Positions 11,450-23,062 of a stretch of 64,000 nucleotides of DNA are shown piece after piece; position 1 is the stretch's first letter, and every line of letters starts with the position of its first letter. Source of the DNA: Phyto melanocephala. Lineage: Eukaryota > Arthropoda > Insecta > Diptera > Rhinophoridae. The notes beneath the pieces are model-generated. The model was not told where the DNA came from. It saw only the letters and a list, made by a program, of their open reading frames with translations, and ran no database searches. The stretch is from positions 60,678,968-60,742,967 of the forward strand of contig OW799234.1 in the NCBI GenBank assembly GCA_941918925.1, written 5' to 3'. The translations under genes were made by a program, and so were the position numbers.

Positions 11450-12377
11450 CACTGTTGGTAAAAGTGGCACAATCGTGCCATTTTTGGCACTTTTAATTGT
11501 TTAATGGCACGATGGCACGCTTAATAAAATTTTGGCACTTTTTCAAACAATTAAAAAAATATAATTTTACTTACTTTTTAAGAAATATATTTTTTATTAA
11601 AAAAGAAATAAATGGTTTTTCTCCCTGTTGTAAATACTAAAGTGCGAAAGTACGTGCTGCACAATATCAAAAAATTTTGCCATTTAAGTACTTTTATATG
11701 TTGGAAAATGTGCTGATCGATTTTTGACCTTAGTTCAAGTACCTGATGGTTTCGCTCAATCGATTTGTAATGCTATTATGAACGTTGTACAGGATAATGA
11801 AATTATTATAAAAAATTTTATCGGCTAATTGTTCGGTTATGATGGAAAAGAATAATGGTGTGCAGGATCTGCTTAAAAAAGTTCAACCAAATTTGTACAT
11901 TAATGGTTGTATCTGCCACAATTTGAATTTAGCGCCCGGCTTAAGGTAAACACTATATCATCATTAATTCAATCTAAGGATTTATTAAAATCCAACTCAA
12001 AATGTTGTTATGCCAGTGATGTTTTAAAAAATTATTACCCAAACAAATGTTACAACTTTTTTGTAAACGAGGCTTTACAAGAATTTAATGACTACTTATA
12101 TTTAATTTTATTTATCAATATATGTATATTTAATATGTCCCTATTTTGGAATAATTATTTAACATTACATATAATATACATATGTAATAAATAATAATAT
12201 TTATGTATCTATAAATTTTTTAAATATTAAATTATTATAATAAAACTGAATAAATGGATTTAATTTTTTTAAATATGTAGAAATGTGTATATATTTGTTA
12301 TGGCACTTTTTAGGATGTTTTGGCACTTTTTAGCCAAAATTTTGGCACAAGACTGAAATTCTCATATACCATCACTG
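11450..12377 (+). mobile_element. hAT element, family 1, uninterrupted copy
   Basis: A 928-bp element flanked by a perfect 8-bp duplication AGTTAAAT (11442-11449 and 12378-12385). The ends are short imperfect inverted repeats, CACTGTTGGTA and TACCATCACTG. Just inside both ends the motif TGGCAC/TTTTGGCACTTTTT recurs many times, as expected for subterminal transposase-binding sites. Decayed hAT transposase coding is visible on the plus strand between about 11730 and 12055: a VMMxKNNGVQDLLKKVQP-like stretch, a GCICHNLNLA-like stretch and a C-terminal VNTISSLIQSKDLLKSN segment. Stops and frameshifts break it. It lacks the insertions found in the copy at 49153. Confidence 0.9.
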
Positions 12378-14234
12378 AGTTAAATACAAAGAAGTTACCG
12401 AATATGAAAATGGAAAAAATACGAATCTTTGCTTTGAGTGTTTGTGATATTGACATGTACAAGTAAAAAGCAATTATGTAATATTTTCGCTTTGTAGGAA
12501 GAACGTGCTAACGAGCCAACATATCAGTAAAAGCGAGTGCATAAAAGTATTTGAGACTAAAAATGATTTAGTAAACAGCGAGTGCGCTCGCAAGTATTAT
12601 GTATGGCTGCAGTTCTCTGTTGCTTACTAAATAGGTAAGTAAAGAGTTTTCTGGAATATGGCAACATTGGCCGATAATGAATTATAACTCAATACGGATT
12701 TATTAAAGTTTTTGACTTAAATTTACAATTTTTGCATTTAAGTCATAAGCCAAATACCGATACATTTACCACTCGCTCATTAGTAATCGTCAACTCTTTA
12801 AACAAATTTATTAAAAAAAACTTATTTATCAAGTCATAATTACAGACTGTATAAAGTACTACTATAAACTATTTAATACTAGAGCATGTTAACGGTGTCT
12901 CAGTAAGAATGCACTTTTTGTTTTAAGATAAAAACTCATGTTTTAAGAGATAATTGTGTTTCTATTTACTAGCTTGTAAAGAAGCCATGTTCTGATTAAA
13001 TATAGAGTAAAATATCCGCCAAATGACCCCATGGCTGTGATGACAGGCCATTACTCTTTTCAGACAAGCAGACAAGCCGAATGGCTTCGCGGGAAATAAT
13101 TTTAATTAATATTAATAAAAATATTCTTTCTTTTTGTTAAATAAGGAAAAATTGGAAATAAAAAAATCAAATTTTTCATCTATGAAGCTTTGAATTTTAA
13201 CTGAGGAATAATCTTTTAATGTAGGGTGTTTAATAAAAGATTTATATCTACAGTTTTTTTTTTTAACGCTACCTTCAACAATCATATACAATTTTCTGAC
13301 CATCTTATCTGTTACTCATACTTGTGATACACAAAATAAATATACTCATTTAAAGCGATCAGAGGGAGTGGGTATGAGGCGTTTGTTTGCCTCCACGAAT
13401 TATGAGTCATAAGTGGGCAATAAGCCACTGGTGCCAGCCAGCAGTAGCAGTTCAGTGTTGCATGAAAAAATGCGTAATTGTTGCAATATTACTTAAATTA
13501 TACAATAGCAATTTTGATATCTCTTGTTTGTTTTGTTTTTCTATTACGAGTATTATTTTTTTATTAGTCGTAAGAAACTAGTTCAATGTATTTAGAAAAA
13601 ACTAAACATTAAACCAAGTTTGGTTAACAAAAAAAATATATATATATAAAATTAACAATTTTAAATAATTCTTTAGAATTTATATTTATTTATTATTTAA
13701 ATAATGAATAGATTTAATTCATATGTTAGGACTTTGACTATTTTCCAACATTTTTCTATTTCCTGTTTCGATTAGATGCCCTTTTAAGGCGCGTTTTGTT
13801 CGAATCGTTTTTTTAGGTTTATGAGGTCAATTTCATTTGACATTTCATGAAATGTTTAGACAATTTAATTAGTTCTAGTTGTGGTGTTTTTGTATATTTA
13901 ATAATAAACAAAAACGTTGATTTTTTTTATTTTGTTTCTTGTAGATTTTAATAACCGTTCTAACCTAAACCAACTTCCGTTGTGTGTTTAGTTTATTTTC
14001 ATTTTTTTTTTCTGGGTAACATGTACTACCCACCTTAAGACACTTGCTGAATTACATATGGACAACAGCTTGAAACAGTAAAACTTCTAGAACATTTTCA
14101 CTTTTCTAATTATATTGCAAATAACTTAGTAAGTATGCAGTAAACATGCAAAGGGTGTTGTAATAGAAAAAAACTACATACATTTGTATGTATTCGAGGT
14201 TAGTTATTTTAAGTAAATACGTAATTATGAAGTT
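12378..14234. other. AT-rich DNA, no gene seen
   Basis: About 1.85 kb without a convincing reading frame. A slightly GC-richer patch lies around 13010-13100 and another around 13355-13460. A palindromic GCGAGTGCGCTCGC sits near 12578-12591. I can assign none of these. Confidence 0.4.
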
Positions 14235-16318
14235 TTTATACCCTTCACATAGTAAAAAAGGGTATATATGTACATGCAGCGTTGTCAACTCGGTGATTTT
14301 ATCACCGTTTTTGGTGATTTTTAACATTTCGAAAGCGGAAAAATTGTGAGTCACTTGCTTGGTGATTTTTTTTTAGTTTTTAGTGATTTTCTTTTTATTT
14401 CGGTGACACCAAACACTAAAATTCAAATTAATTAATTGAACAAAATTTTTTGTAAGTGTAAATATATATACATACGACCAAAATGTAACTTATAGTACAA
14501 TTACATGCAACTCGGCAAGAAAATAATATTACACTAAAAATTTAATCATTTATAAGATAATTGATTGGCCAGAAAGTTTTTGTTTCAAAATGTCTAACTT
14601 TATACATATATGCATTTGAGGTGAATGTGAATAAAAGAAATTCCTCTTTCTTTTGAGATCATCTTATAAATGATTAAACCTTAAAGCAAACTTTTAGCGT
14701 CCCACAACTTTAAATGTTTAAAAATTTTACCAGAAAACCTTGAAATTTTGAGTTAAATTAACATAATTATTATTAGAAATGTTTTATCACATACAAAAGA
14801 AGATATTTTACCGTTACCAATGGCAAAATATTGAATCCAGTCGATTTTTGGATTGAAGTTAAATCGTACAAAGATGCAGTTAACTTAAATCCCTTTGAAG
14901 CATTAAACTTAAACGTTAAACTTTTGTCGCTCCCATGAATGTGTTTAAATCTTTTGTCGCTCCCATGAATGTGTTTAAATCTAAAGTCGCAACCGAATGT
15001 CTTAAAATTCAGTTAATGCCTTACTTCACATTAAAAATGGGCTTAAACGGGAAAATTCCTGTTGCGAAACCTACCAAATAACTGATGAAGTAAATATTCT
15101 AATATGTAATATAAAAATATTTAAATATTAAATAATAGTTGTACTTATTTGGTGAATAATTTCTTTAATATTTTGTACAACAAATTCAAATATGTTTATA
15201 AAACGTCATATAAATGCATCAGGTATGGAAAAACTAATCCTGTCGTAATTTTTTCTAAATGTTGAAATAAATTTCTTACAATGCATCACTCCTGTGATAT
15301 ATTGTGAATTGATAATTACTTTAATAATTAAATATTTTTGTTCTTTTTTCAAATGTTTTTGTTTATTTTTATTTACATATAAATATATGTATCTATGTAA
15401 ATCTGTACTGACTGACTAAAAGATATTCGTTGTTTGATTTTTGTAAATTTTTCTGTTATTTATTCTGATATACATTTAAAAATGTCTTATTTATAAAGAA
15501 ATTTATATAAATGTAAAATTTTATTAAATAAATAAAAAAATAATTTACAAATTATAAATTTAGTGCTTTTTTTTGAGAATGACGCGCTTTTTCCTGGGTT
15601 ATGGTGCTTTTTGAAATTTTAAAGTTGACAACGCTGTGTACATGTAGGTTTGTCATTCCGTGTGAAATTTCTACAATTTTCATTTCCGACTCCATAAAGC
15701 ATATATTTTCTGAAAGCTTACGAATAGAGGAGTCGATTTAGCTCTGTCAGTTTGTCCGTGTGCATGTTGAAATCAACTTTAATAAGCCCCCCCGACATCG
15801 CCTGGACCCGGGTGAGGTATTAAAATATCGGAAATATTCGAGAGTATATCGGTATTGAAAATCAGAAACATCGGTGTTTAAGCAACTGAGATATGAGCAA
15901 AAAACCACGGCCACCTCGTTTTTTTCAACTCAACAACAACACACATACATATAAACGTGGTATACCCGTCAAATTCAAATTCATCAAATTCCAGCTGAGC
16001 CAAAAAAAAAATTTTTTATTTTTTTTTATTTTATTTTTTTATTTATATTTTTATTCTTTTTTTTTAAATTTTTTTTTTTAAATTTTTTTTTTATTGTTTT
16101 TTTCATTTTTTTTTATGTTGCTTTTTTTTAACATACATACATACGTAAATTTATTATTTTACAATGGGATGTTTTTATATATTTATGTATGTTTTTTTTA
16201 AGTATGTACGTATTTCATATGAGATGAGTGGTGATACAAACTATTGTTATTGCATGACTATACGTTGTGAAGGGTATATAAGATTCGGCACAGCCGAATA
16301 TAGCACTCCTACTTGTTT
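14235..16318 (+). repeat. Dispersed hairpin-ended repeat, copy E, split by a hAT element
   Basis: The 5' hairpin block (TTTTTATACCCTTCACATAG...AAAGGGTATATATGTACATG) ends at 14276 and the family resumes at 15637 with TGTACATGTAGGTTTGTCAT. The full type 1 order then follows to the 3' block (TATAAGATTCGGCACAGCCG, AATATAGCACTCCTACTTGT). Without the 1360-bp insert this is one of the most complete copies, about 720 bp. Confidence 0.88.
14277..15636 (+). mobile_element. hAT element, family 2, nested in dispersed repeat
   Basis: A 1360-bp insertion with perfect 13-bp terminal inverted repeats (CAGCGTTGTCAAC / GTTGACAACGCTG) and a perfect 8-bp duplication TGTACATG (14269-14276, 15637-15644). GGTGATTTT motifs are repeated just inside the left end and TGGTGCTTTTT-like motifs inside the right end. 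The interior at about 14880-15100 holds a decayed piece that resembles the C-terminal dimerisation region of hAT transposases (KLLSLP, then ATECLKIQLMPYFTLKMGL), with stops. It also contains an exact 30-bp tandem duplication (14921-14950 and 14951-14980) and an 18-bp inverted repeat (near 14541 and 14663). Confidence 0.9.
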
Positions 16319-16364
16319 TTTATACACCCGGGTCGAATTAAATAAGGGTATAAATAGATAATAA

Positions 16365-17533
16365 AAGTACTCGAAAAAGTACTGGAGTCGTTTTTCTTGA
16401 TATCGAAAAAGCTTTGACTCAATCTGGCATGATGGACTAGTGTATAAATTAAAAACGTTCAATTTCCCAATTTATCTACCAAAACTCATCAAAAACTTTT
16501 GAGATAAGCGTACATATGTTGTGTCCGTAAAATACCTGCGGGCTTGCCTCAAGGGTCGATATTATCCCCTACCGTATACTCGATACCATGATGCTGCCTT
16601 TTACGCAGATGATAGCGCCTTTATTTGTTGCGGTAAAATCTCTAATACGATTATTAGGAGAATGGGAAATAATTTTAGATTAACTCGTAAATACTATAAC
16701 GCATGGAAAATAAAAGTCAATGACGATTAAACTCAATCCATTAAATTTCCATTAAACAAATCACAAAACGCTTTCCTTCTAGATATTTATTGTCTAAGGG
16801 AACAATTATTCCATTGAAGGACGAAATTAAATATTTAGGAGTAATCCTTGACAAAAAAACTTTTATTCCAACAGCATGTTAATTACATTTGCGAGAAGGT
16901 AATTAGGAGTAGCCGTGCCTTATACCACTTTATTAGCCGAAAGTCTAAACTTAATATAAAGAACAAGGTACTTAAGTGTTTACACAATTGGGGGATTCAA
17001 ACGGTATGCTACCAAGTCATATTGTAATAATGTGCTAATATTTTATATTAGTTTAAATTAATAATTTCATTATATACACAAATTCTTCTGGTCGAACCCG
17101 AAAAATCTGACTAAATCGATTATCGTAAAATTTTCTTAACACGCTTTGCTGCCACTTATCAGATTATTAAAAACATTTCAATAGCTTGTTCTTCTTCGTC
17201 TTCATCACCTTCAAAAAGGTTCATTCAAATTTAAATAGATGCAATTTTGTTTATGCCTACTTCAGCCAGCCAAAATAAAATGTTCGTACAAATCGGTTAT
17301 TATTTTCGTATTTTCACTGGTTTTTGGCATTTTAATTTAAATATTTTCATATAACAGCTTCTTTCTGATTTAAATTTGAAATATCACACTAAATTATGAG
17401 GGGTTGTTCACAGCAGTCATATTTTTTCGTGCTAATATATCAAAACATATGACTTTATGACAACCATTTGAATCCCCCAAATGTGTATTAGTCCGATTAT
17501 GATCTATGGTTGTCAAGTCTTATAACTTCTAAG
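16365..17533 (+). pseudogene. Jockey/I-type LINE reverse transcriptase fragment
   Basis: Decayed coding for the central part of a non-LTR retrotransposon reverse transcriptase. In order I see GVVFLDIEKAF (finger/palm start, with one base lost after it), IWHDGLVYKLKTF, a PAGLPQGSILSPT-like motif in a shifted frame, FYADDSAF (the catalytic YADD box, near 16600), AWKIKVND, and IKYLGVILDKK (thumb). After a nested insert, PIMIYGCQVL follows. Several frameshifts and stops are present, so it is dead. It is 5'- and 3'-truncated. It starts soon after dispersed repeat copy E. Confidence 0.85.
16983..17485. mobile_element. 503-bp TIR element inserted in the LINE
   Basis: Interrupts the LINE thumb coding. 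The ends form an inverted repeat of about 22 bp: CACAATTGGGGGATTCAAAC at the left, and CACATTTGGGGGATTCAAAT when the right end is read on the other strand. TA flanks both sides (16981-16982, 17486-17487). Removing it rejoins the LINE thumb coding near KVLKCL and PIMIYGCQVL. No transposase coding is visible. The superfamily is unknown, but the TA target suggests Tc1/mariner or pogo. Confidence 0.75.
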
Positions 17534-17633
17534 TTGATACAAGTTTTTTCATGAACAACTTTTTCTTAAAAATGGTGATATTAGTAAGTAGTTTCTTTAT
17601 TTAATTAATCAGTCGTTAATTGTTGTAATACTA

Positions 17634-18360
17634 CAGTCAAACTTCCTTATAGTGGACTTCTATATAATGAAGTTCTCCCTATTATGAACTAAAATCAGCT
17701 TTGTCTTTCCAATTTCAATGAATTTCAATCTCTGTTTAATGAATTTCCACAGTGAATCTTTCTTTACTATGAAAAAAATTTTGAAAACAAAAATACATTT
17801 TACGTGTGTCTTTGTTTCCATATAATGAACTATTTTTGGCATCTTTATTTTACATTATTTAAATAAGAAAATAAGTAATATTTTTGGGATTCCCAAAATA
17901 TGAAAATAAAAACAAAAAAGTTAATGATTTGCCTTTTAACATCAGTTGACCGAGTTCTCTTAAAAAAAGGTATTAGTAATTAATAAAGTTAAGGAATGGA
18001 CATCAAGGAAAAAATATATATTCCGTCTGATGAAAATATTCTAAGCAGTGTTTTAGAAAGTCGTGGATTACAGCAGACTATATTAGATGACCATGAAGAG
18101 AAACTGGGTGGTGAAGTAATGGCAAATATTGATAAAAGGTCACCTACATTAGAACGTTTGTTCTAGAACGTTAGAACGTTTGTACTACAAACTTTTTTGG
18201 AGATAGAGAGAAACGTTCCAAATGTATTTAAATGTCAAACAAAAATACCTGATTGTTAGAAATAATTAAAAAAACAATAAATATTTCTGTATAATGAAAT
18301 TTCTATATAGTGAAATAATTGTCTGTCCCCGTGAAGATTCACTATAAGAAAGTTCGACTG
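17634..18360 (+). mobile_element. Pogo/Tigger-like element 1
   Basis: A 727-bp element with TA on both sides (17632-17633, 18361-18362). Its inverted repeats are CAGTCAAACTTCCTTATAGT at the left, and CAGTCGAACTTTCTTATAGT when the right end is read on the other strand. The CAGT(C/G)..AC start and TA target are typical of pogo/Tigger elements. The plus strand around 17998-18165 has a short coding-like stretch (MDIKEKIYIPSDENILSSVL, then ESRGLQQTILDDHEEKLGGE) that ends in a stop. I cannot identify it further. Confidence 0.8.
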
Positions 18361-19000
18361 TATTTGTAAATTCTCATAACTCTGTTAATAATATTGATAA
18401 AATAAATACATTTTCATAAAAAAATAAAAATAGTAGTTATGCAAAAAAATTCATTTACTAAAAATATATTATTAAAAGAGAATTTATGCAAAATTTTATA
18501 AAAAAAAGTAACAATCATTTTTTAAAAAGAAGACATAAAGTTAAATTTTATAAAGGGTGTATCAAAACAAGTGATAAACTTAATTATATGGAAAACATCT
18601 TTTTTAGAGATTCATTTTATTGAATAATAGACTCTTTTGTTTTGTCCGTGAAAAAATTTTGGACAAATCGGTCACTAAACTAAGATGGCATCGAAATAAC
18701 AAAGATGATGGCGTATAAAATGAAATCTACGATGTGACCATTATACCTATATATATGGTGGTGAAGGGTATTTTTGGTTTCGGCACGGTCGAATATAGAA
18801 CTTTTACTTGATATTAATTCAGAAGTTTGAAATATGTAAAAATTATAATCAAATTCTTTAAATATAATTAAAGTCAAAAAATAAAAATTAGTTTTATAAA
18901 ACAAGAAAAATTTATATTTAATTTGTAATCATGTTTTGATTATATTTATGAAACTATAATATTATTTTATGGTTATATGAAATCCGGTTATAATATTTCA
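18361..19000. other. AT-rich DNA with a 3' fragment of the dispersed repeat
   Basis: Mostly featureless. From about 18705 to 18811 there is a short 3' piece of the hairpin-ended family on the plus strand (GGTGGTGAAGGGTA, TTCGGCACGGTCGAATATAG, ACTTTTACTTG). Confidence 0.6.
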
Positions 19001-19194
19001 ATAAATTCAAAGTCAATCAATTCAAATGAATTGCAATTCAATTGAATTGGAAGTGAGTTGCAATTCATGTTTGCTAAATTCAAATGAATTGATTCAAATT
19101 TCATTCAATTTTTTTTTTTGAGAAAAGAATTAATTCAAAATTTAGCTAATTCGTAATGAATTGAAATCAAAAAAGAATGATTCATTTACAACTC
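19001..19194. repeat. Solo hAT-like end rich in TTCAAATGAATTG palindromes
   Basis: Contains many overlapping copies of AATTCA/TGAATT (for example ATTCAAATGAATTGCAATTC) and stops at ATTCATTTACAACTCTG. Read on the minus strand this starts CAGAGTTGTAAATGAATC. Its organisation matches the subterminal repeats of the hAT elements in this window, but I did not find a matching second end or a target duplication. Confidence 0.4.
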
Positions 19195-20755
19195 TGGTAT
19201 CTAAATACATATTTATGTTTTATTGTAGTGTTAAGTTAAAAACTGTTGAATAATATGAACAAAAACAAATAAGAATACGCTAATATTTAATTTTAATCAT
19301 CAATGTTATGTATTTACATATCATACACATTTGAATACGATCATTCAATGCCGTCTCCGTAAAAAAAATAGCAAAGTTGGGAAGGAACAACTTTAAAGTG
19401 TTTAGTCTACATACTACAAGTAACAAACTTTCAAGACACCCAAGATCAATAACCGTTTAATACTAAAAAAACAACAAAAACATACTCTACTTAGTGATAT
19501 ACTTAACATTATACAAGCATATGTATGTAGCACAATACATCTACATACATATTTTTCATAATTTAAGTGCTAAATAAATATTTATTTTTTAGCATAAATT
19601 AACACCCAAGTGTAGAATTGATGTCCATGTTCTCTATATGGTCATTAATAATTATAAAAAATAATATAAAAAATTAAAAAAAAAACACAACAAAACTATC
19701 AATTCAAAACAATTTTGTATACAATGTTTCGAACTAAACGAAAAAATATGAAATAAAACTCACTTTCAAAATCACGTTGAAAATATCGCTTTTTTGCAAC
19801 AATTGAAAAAATACGTTTTTTTTCCAGAGTTTCAGTCAAAATTGTTTTCACTTGAAGCGTTTATTATTATTAATTGGCAAATAATACTAATTAAGTAAAT
19901 ATGTTTTTTTTAAGTTTGTTTTTGGAGCCTACCTTGCCTCGTCTCTAATACAAACTAATTAAAAATATTATTTATGGTTGAAACTTTAAAGTATACCTTA
20001 CACAATTAGACTTGCATGACGCAGAAGTTTGTAAGTGTACGCTATAAATAGCACTAGAAGCATTTGATGGATTCACAGGGTATGCTATAAAAGTGTGTCT
20101 CAAATTGCCGTAAAATTCTAAAATTTCAAGATGGCATAATGACAATGTTGAAACAATTTTAGAATTTAAAAAATATACGACAATAAAATATTACAAAACT
20201 CCTTGCGAATCCACCAGTTGTGTATATTTTAATTGTAACAAAAAAAAATTCTAAGATTTGCAATTAATAAATGCGGACTTATGTATATTCTTATCTAAAA
20301 AGAGTAACGTGACTGGCTGGTTTATCATCGCACAGCCTAAACACAAAATACTAGAGATTTGAAATTTTAATACTGGGTATACATCCACTAAGAAGTGAAT
20401 TTTTGAAATTTGTACTTTAAGGGGATAAAAAAGGTCAAAAACGAGCAAAATCGAAAACCATATATCTGCTTAACTAAAAATGATATAGATGAGCTTAGTA
20501 ATCTGTTAAAAAAAAAAAAAAAAAGACAGGTGTCTGACCCTTTTTTGATTTCATTCAACCCCAGGTACTTTAATGGTACCCTATGTAATTTCCAAACACA
20601 AAACGAAAAATGAAGTTTTAAATTCAAAAATTAAATTCTCAAGTTTAGCCGAAATCGTGCTTAAAAATCCAAATACAAATTATTTCCAATTTCTAAAAAC
20701 AAGTACAAAACTGACTTGATTTACAGAATCAAGCACCAGACTATGAAAATTATAA
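19195..20755. other. AT-rich DNA, no gene seen
   Basis: No supported gene. There is an 18-base A run at about 20507-20524. The open frames here are low-complexity Phe/Leu/Lys-rich and read across this run. Confidence 0.4.
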
Positions 20756-20756
20756 T

Positions 20757-21060
20757 TAACTTCTTAAATTAAGTTTAATTTCTCTCAAATTAACAAAAAT
20801 CTTATATTTTTTAGACATTTGTTTAGATAAACGCACTCTATAAAATTTCAAGCATTTTTTATAATTCTCATTTTGTTTATCATATTTTAGATATAAGTGA
20901 TAGTGTTTACGATAATAACGCTGTAGGAGTTTACGAGTTGACTTACGTTTCATGCTTTGTCCGTTATATTCTTTTTCAGTTTTAATAAAATGTACCGCTG
21001 AATAAATCTCAAAGCGTAAATAATGAAGATACTGTACTATGCAACGACCAAGCCAAGTTA
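20757..21060 (-). pseudogene. Unidentified Lys/Tyr-rich open frame cut by a TIR element
   Basis: On the minus strand an open frame of about 100 codons runs from the edge of the TIR element to a stop at 20757 (ITWLGRCIVQYLHYLRFEIY ... MKRKSTRKLLQRYYRKHYHL ... ending LREIKLNLRS). On the far side of the element the same strand has an ATG near 21811 and a short open stretch (MRLLPEFVIL) that runs into the insert. The two could be halves of one small gene interrupted by the element, or the frame could be fortuitous. I do not recognise the product. A single internal Met codon (near 20950) could also start a shorter frame. Confidence 0.3.
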
Positions 21061-21065
21061 TGCTC

Positions 21066-21771
21066 GGCGCACAATTGGGACGAACGACAAATTTCGCCCA
21101 ACACGACGAATTCGTCGGTAAAAATTCGCTGTGTAAATTCGTCGTGTGAAGCACAATAACGACGAAAAAGTAAAATTTTTTAAAGTTGATAAAATTTTTT
21201 ACTGTTTGTGCAAAAAAAGAACAAAAATTATCAAAGAATTTAAATTTTTGTGAAACTCAACAAAATAATAAATATAATTTCTATTATACTAAAAACTTTT
21301 TACGTATAAGTAAACGTTTGCAAAGAATGTCGTGGATACGTGCAGTAACCAATAATAAAAATTTTATTTTTGTATAACACTTAATAGTGTGACCATATGA
21401 AAAAAAATCTCTTAATTAACTTAAACATTTGCAAAAACACAAATAAAAACAAATTTTTGTACTTAACTTTTTACATTTATTTTACATGTTTTAAAATAAA
21501 AAATAAAACAATTATTAAAGTAAAAACTAACTTTATTATTATTTATTTAAGTTGAGAAGTTTAAAATATAATAAAAAATGGTCACTTTATACCAATTTGT
21601 TCGTCATTCGTCGGCGTAAGAAATATAAATAAATCGATTGCAGAGTTCGCCGCGTATAGCGAACTTCGACTGACGCCACAATTGTATGCATTCTCATATA
21701 CACAAATGTGTTTTATTTTTGATGACGAACATTCGCGACGAAAAATTCGTCGTTCGTCCCAATTGTGCGCC
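21066..21771. mobile_element. 706-bp TIR element with TCGTCG-rich ends
   Basis: Long inverted ends: the left starts GGCGCACAATTGGGACGAAC, and the right end read on the other strand starts with the same 20 bases and continues GACGAATTTTTCG. Inside both ends TTCGTCG and CGACGAA recur. No clear target duplication is visible (the flanks are TATGCTC and TAGTATT). The interior has no recognisable transposase and one Lys/Asn-rich open stretch (21186-21377) that I do not call. Superfamily unassigned. Confidence 0.75.
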
Positions 21772-21944
21772 TAGTATTACGAATTCTGGAAGCAAGCGCA
21801 TTTTTTGATTAATTTAATCGCGTTTGTACTAGAGGGTTTTTTTAGTGTGATTTGTTTTATGAAGCCCAGATATAAAAAGTGGACATTATCCAAATTTGGT
21901 ACATTTTTGTTTTGAGGATATCATGGCCAGTCATATGAGAAACA

Positions 21945-23062
21945 ACTTTACCTGTGGTGCACAAGGGTATATATAGCTTTGTCATTCCGTTTGTAATTTC
22001 TACAATTTTCATTTCCGACCCCATAAAGTATATATTTTCTGATAGCTTATGAATAGAGGAGTCGATTAAGCCCTGAACGTCTGTCCGTGTGTTGGTTGAA
22101 ATCAACTTTTAGAAGCAACCATATGTTCCTTAGATCTGTGTATGGTATCAATCTTTTGGAAATATCCGGGAATGAATCGCTATTGAAATTCAGCACAATC
22201 GCCCGATAACTTTCTGAGATATAAGCAAATAAACACGACTGCCTCTGTTTTTTTCCTATATTTTTACCACCAAAATTAAAATTGTTCAGCCCTTGCTACT
22301 ATTTGTAGATATAACATGTCTCTAGAGATATTCGTGTAAAATTTTGGATAAATCGGGCTCTTATCGGTAAAGTTATAGGCAGAATTTTTTTTGAAAAATA
22401 TATATTCTAAAAATTTACAAACGAAAATCAATTTTTTCTGCTTCTAGACAACCGAGAGAGGCAATATTGGTATCATCTGAAAGGACTTGACTAGCACAAT
22501 AAAAGCACCATAAAAACTTTAAATTTATCTTGGCCGCCATTACAAAATGGCGGACAATAAATTTATATATGAGCTATATTTGGTATTTTAAAATGTAACT
22601 TCTTGAACCCCCTCAATATTGGTATCAAATTAAAGGGCTTGACCAGTAAAATACAGTAAATTATTCTAAAATGTAAAATCCAAGATGGCGTCTAAAACAG
22701 AGAGGCAATATTGGTATCATCTGAAAGGACTTGACTAGCACAATAAAAGCACCATAAAAACTTTAAATTTATCTTGGCCGCCATTACAAAATGGCGGACA
22801 ATAAATTTATATATGAGCTATATTTGGTATTTTAAAATGTAACTTCTTGAACCCCCTCAATATTGGTATCAAATTAAAGGGCTTGACCAGTAAAATACAG
22901 TAAATTATTCTAAAATGTAAAATCCAAGATGGCGTCTAAAACAATATGGCGGATAAAATTTTTTTAACCCCATCAATATGGGTATCAAATTAAATGGCTT
23001 GACTAGTTGAATACACTTAATTACGTAAAAATTCAAAATCGAGGATGGCGTCGGAAATAATA
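21945..23062 (+). repeat. Dispersed hairpin-ended repeat, copy H (type 2, with 244-bp tandem duplication)
   Basis: Starts with CCTGTGGTGCACAAGGGTAT and the shared block through GGAGTCGATTAAGCCCTGAA and the TTGAAATCAACTT palindrome. After ACACGACTGCCTCTG it follows the type 2 path: TTTTTACCACCAAAATTAAA, TAGACAACCGAGAGAGGCAA, GGCCGCCATTACAAAATGGC and AAGATGGCGTC. A unit at about 22456-22699 is repeated head-to-tail at 22700-22943, essentially unchanged. The 3' end with the second hairpin is missing. Confidence 0.88.

Noticed and set aside
15893..16081. Open frame beginning MSKKPRPPRF
   Set aside because: It lies inside dispersed repeat copy E and runs into the A/T tract as poly-Phe. Equivalent frames in other copies are broken.
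22456..22943. CRISPR-like or prokaryotic repeat array
   Set aside because: Only two long head-to-tail units without spacers, in a eukaryotic dispersed repeat.
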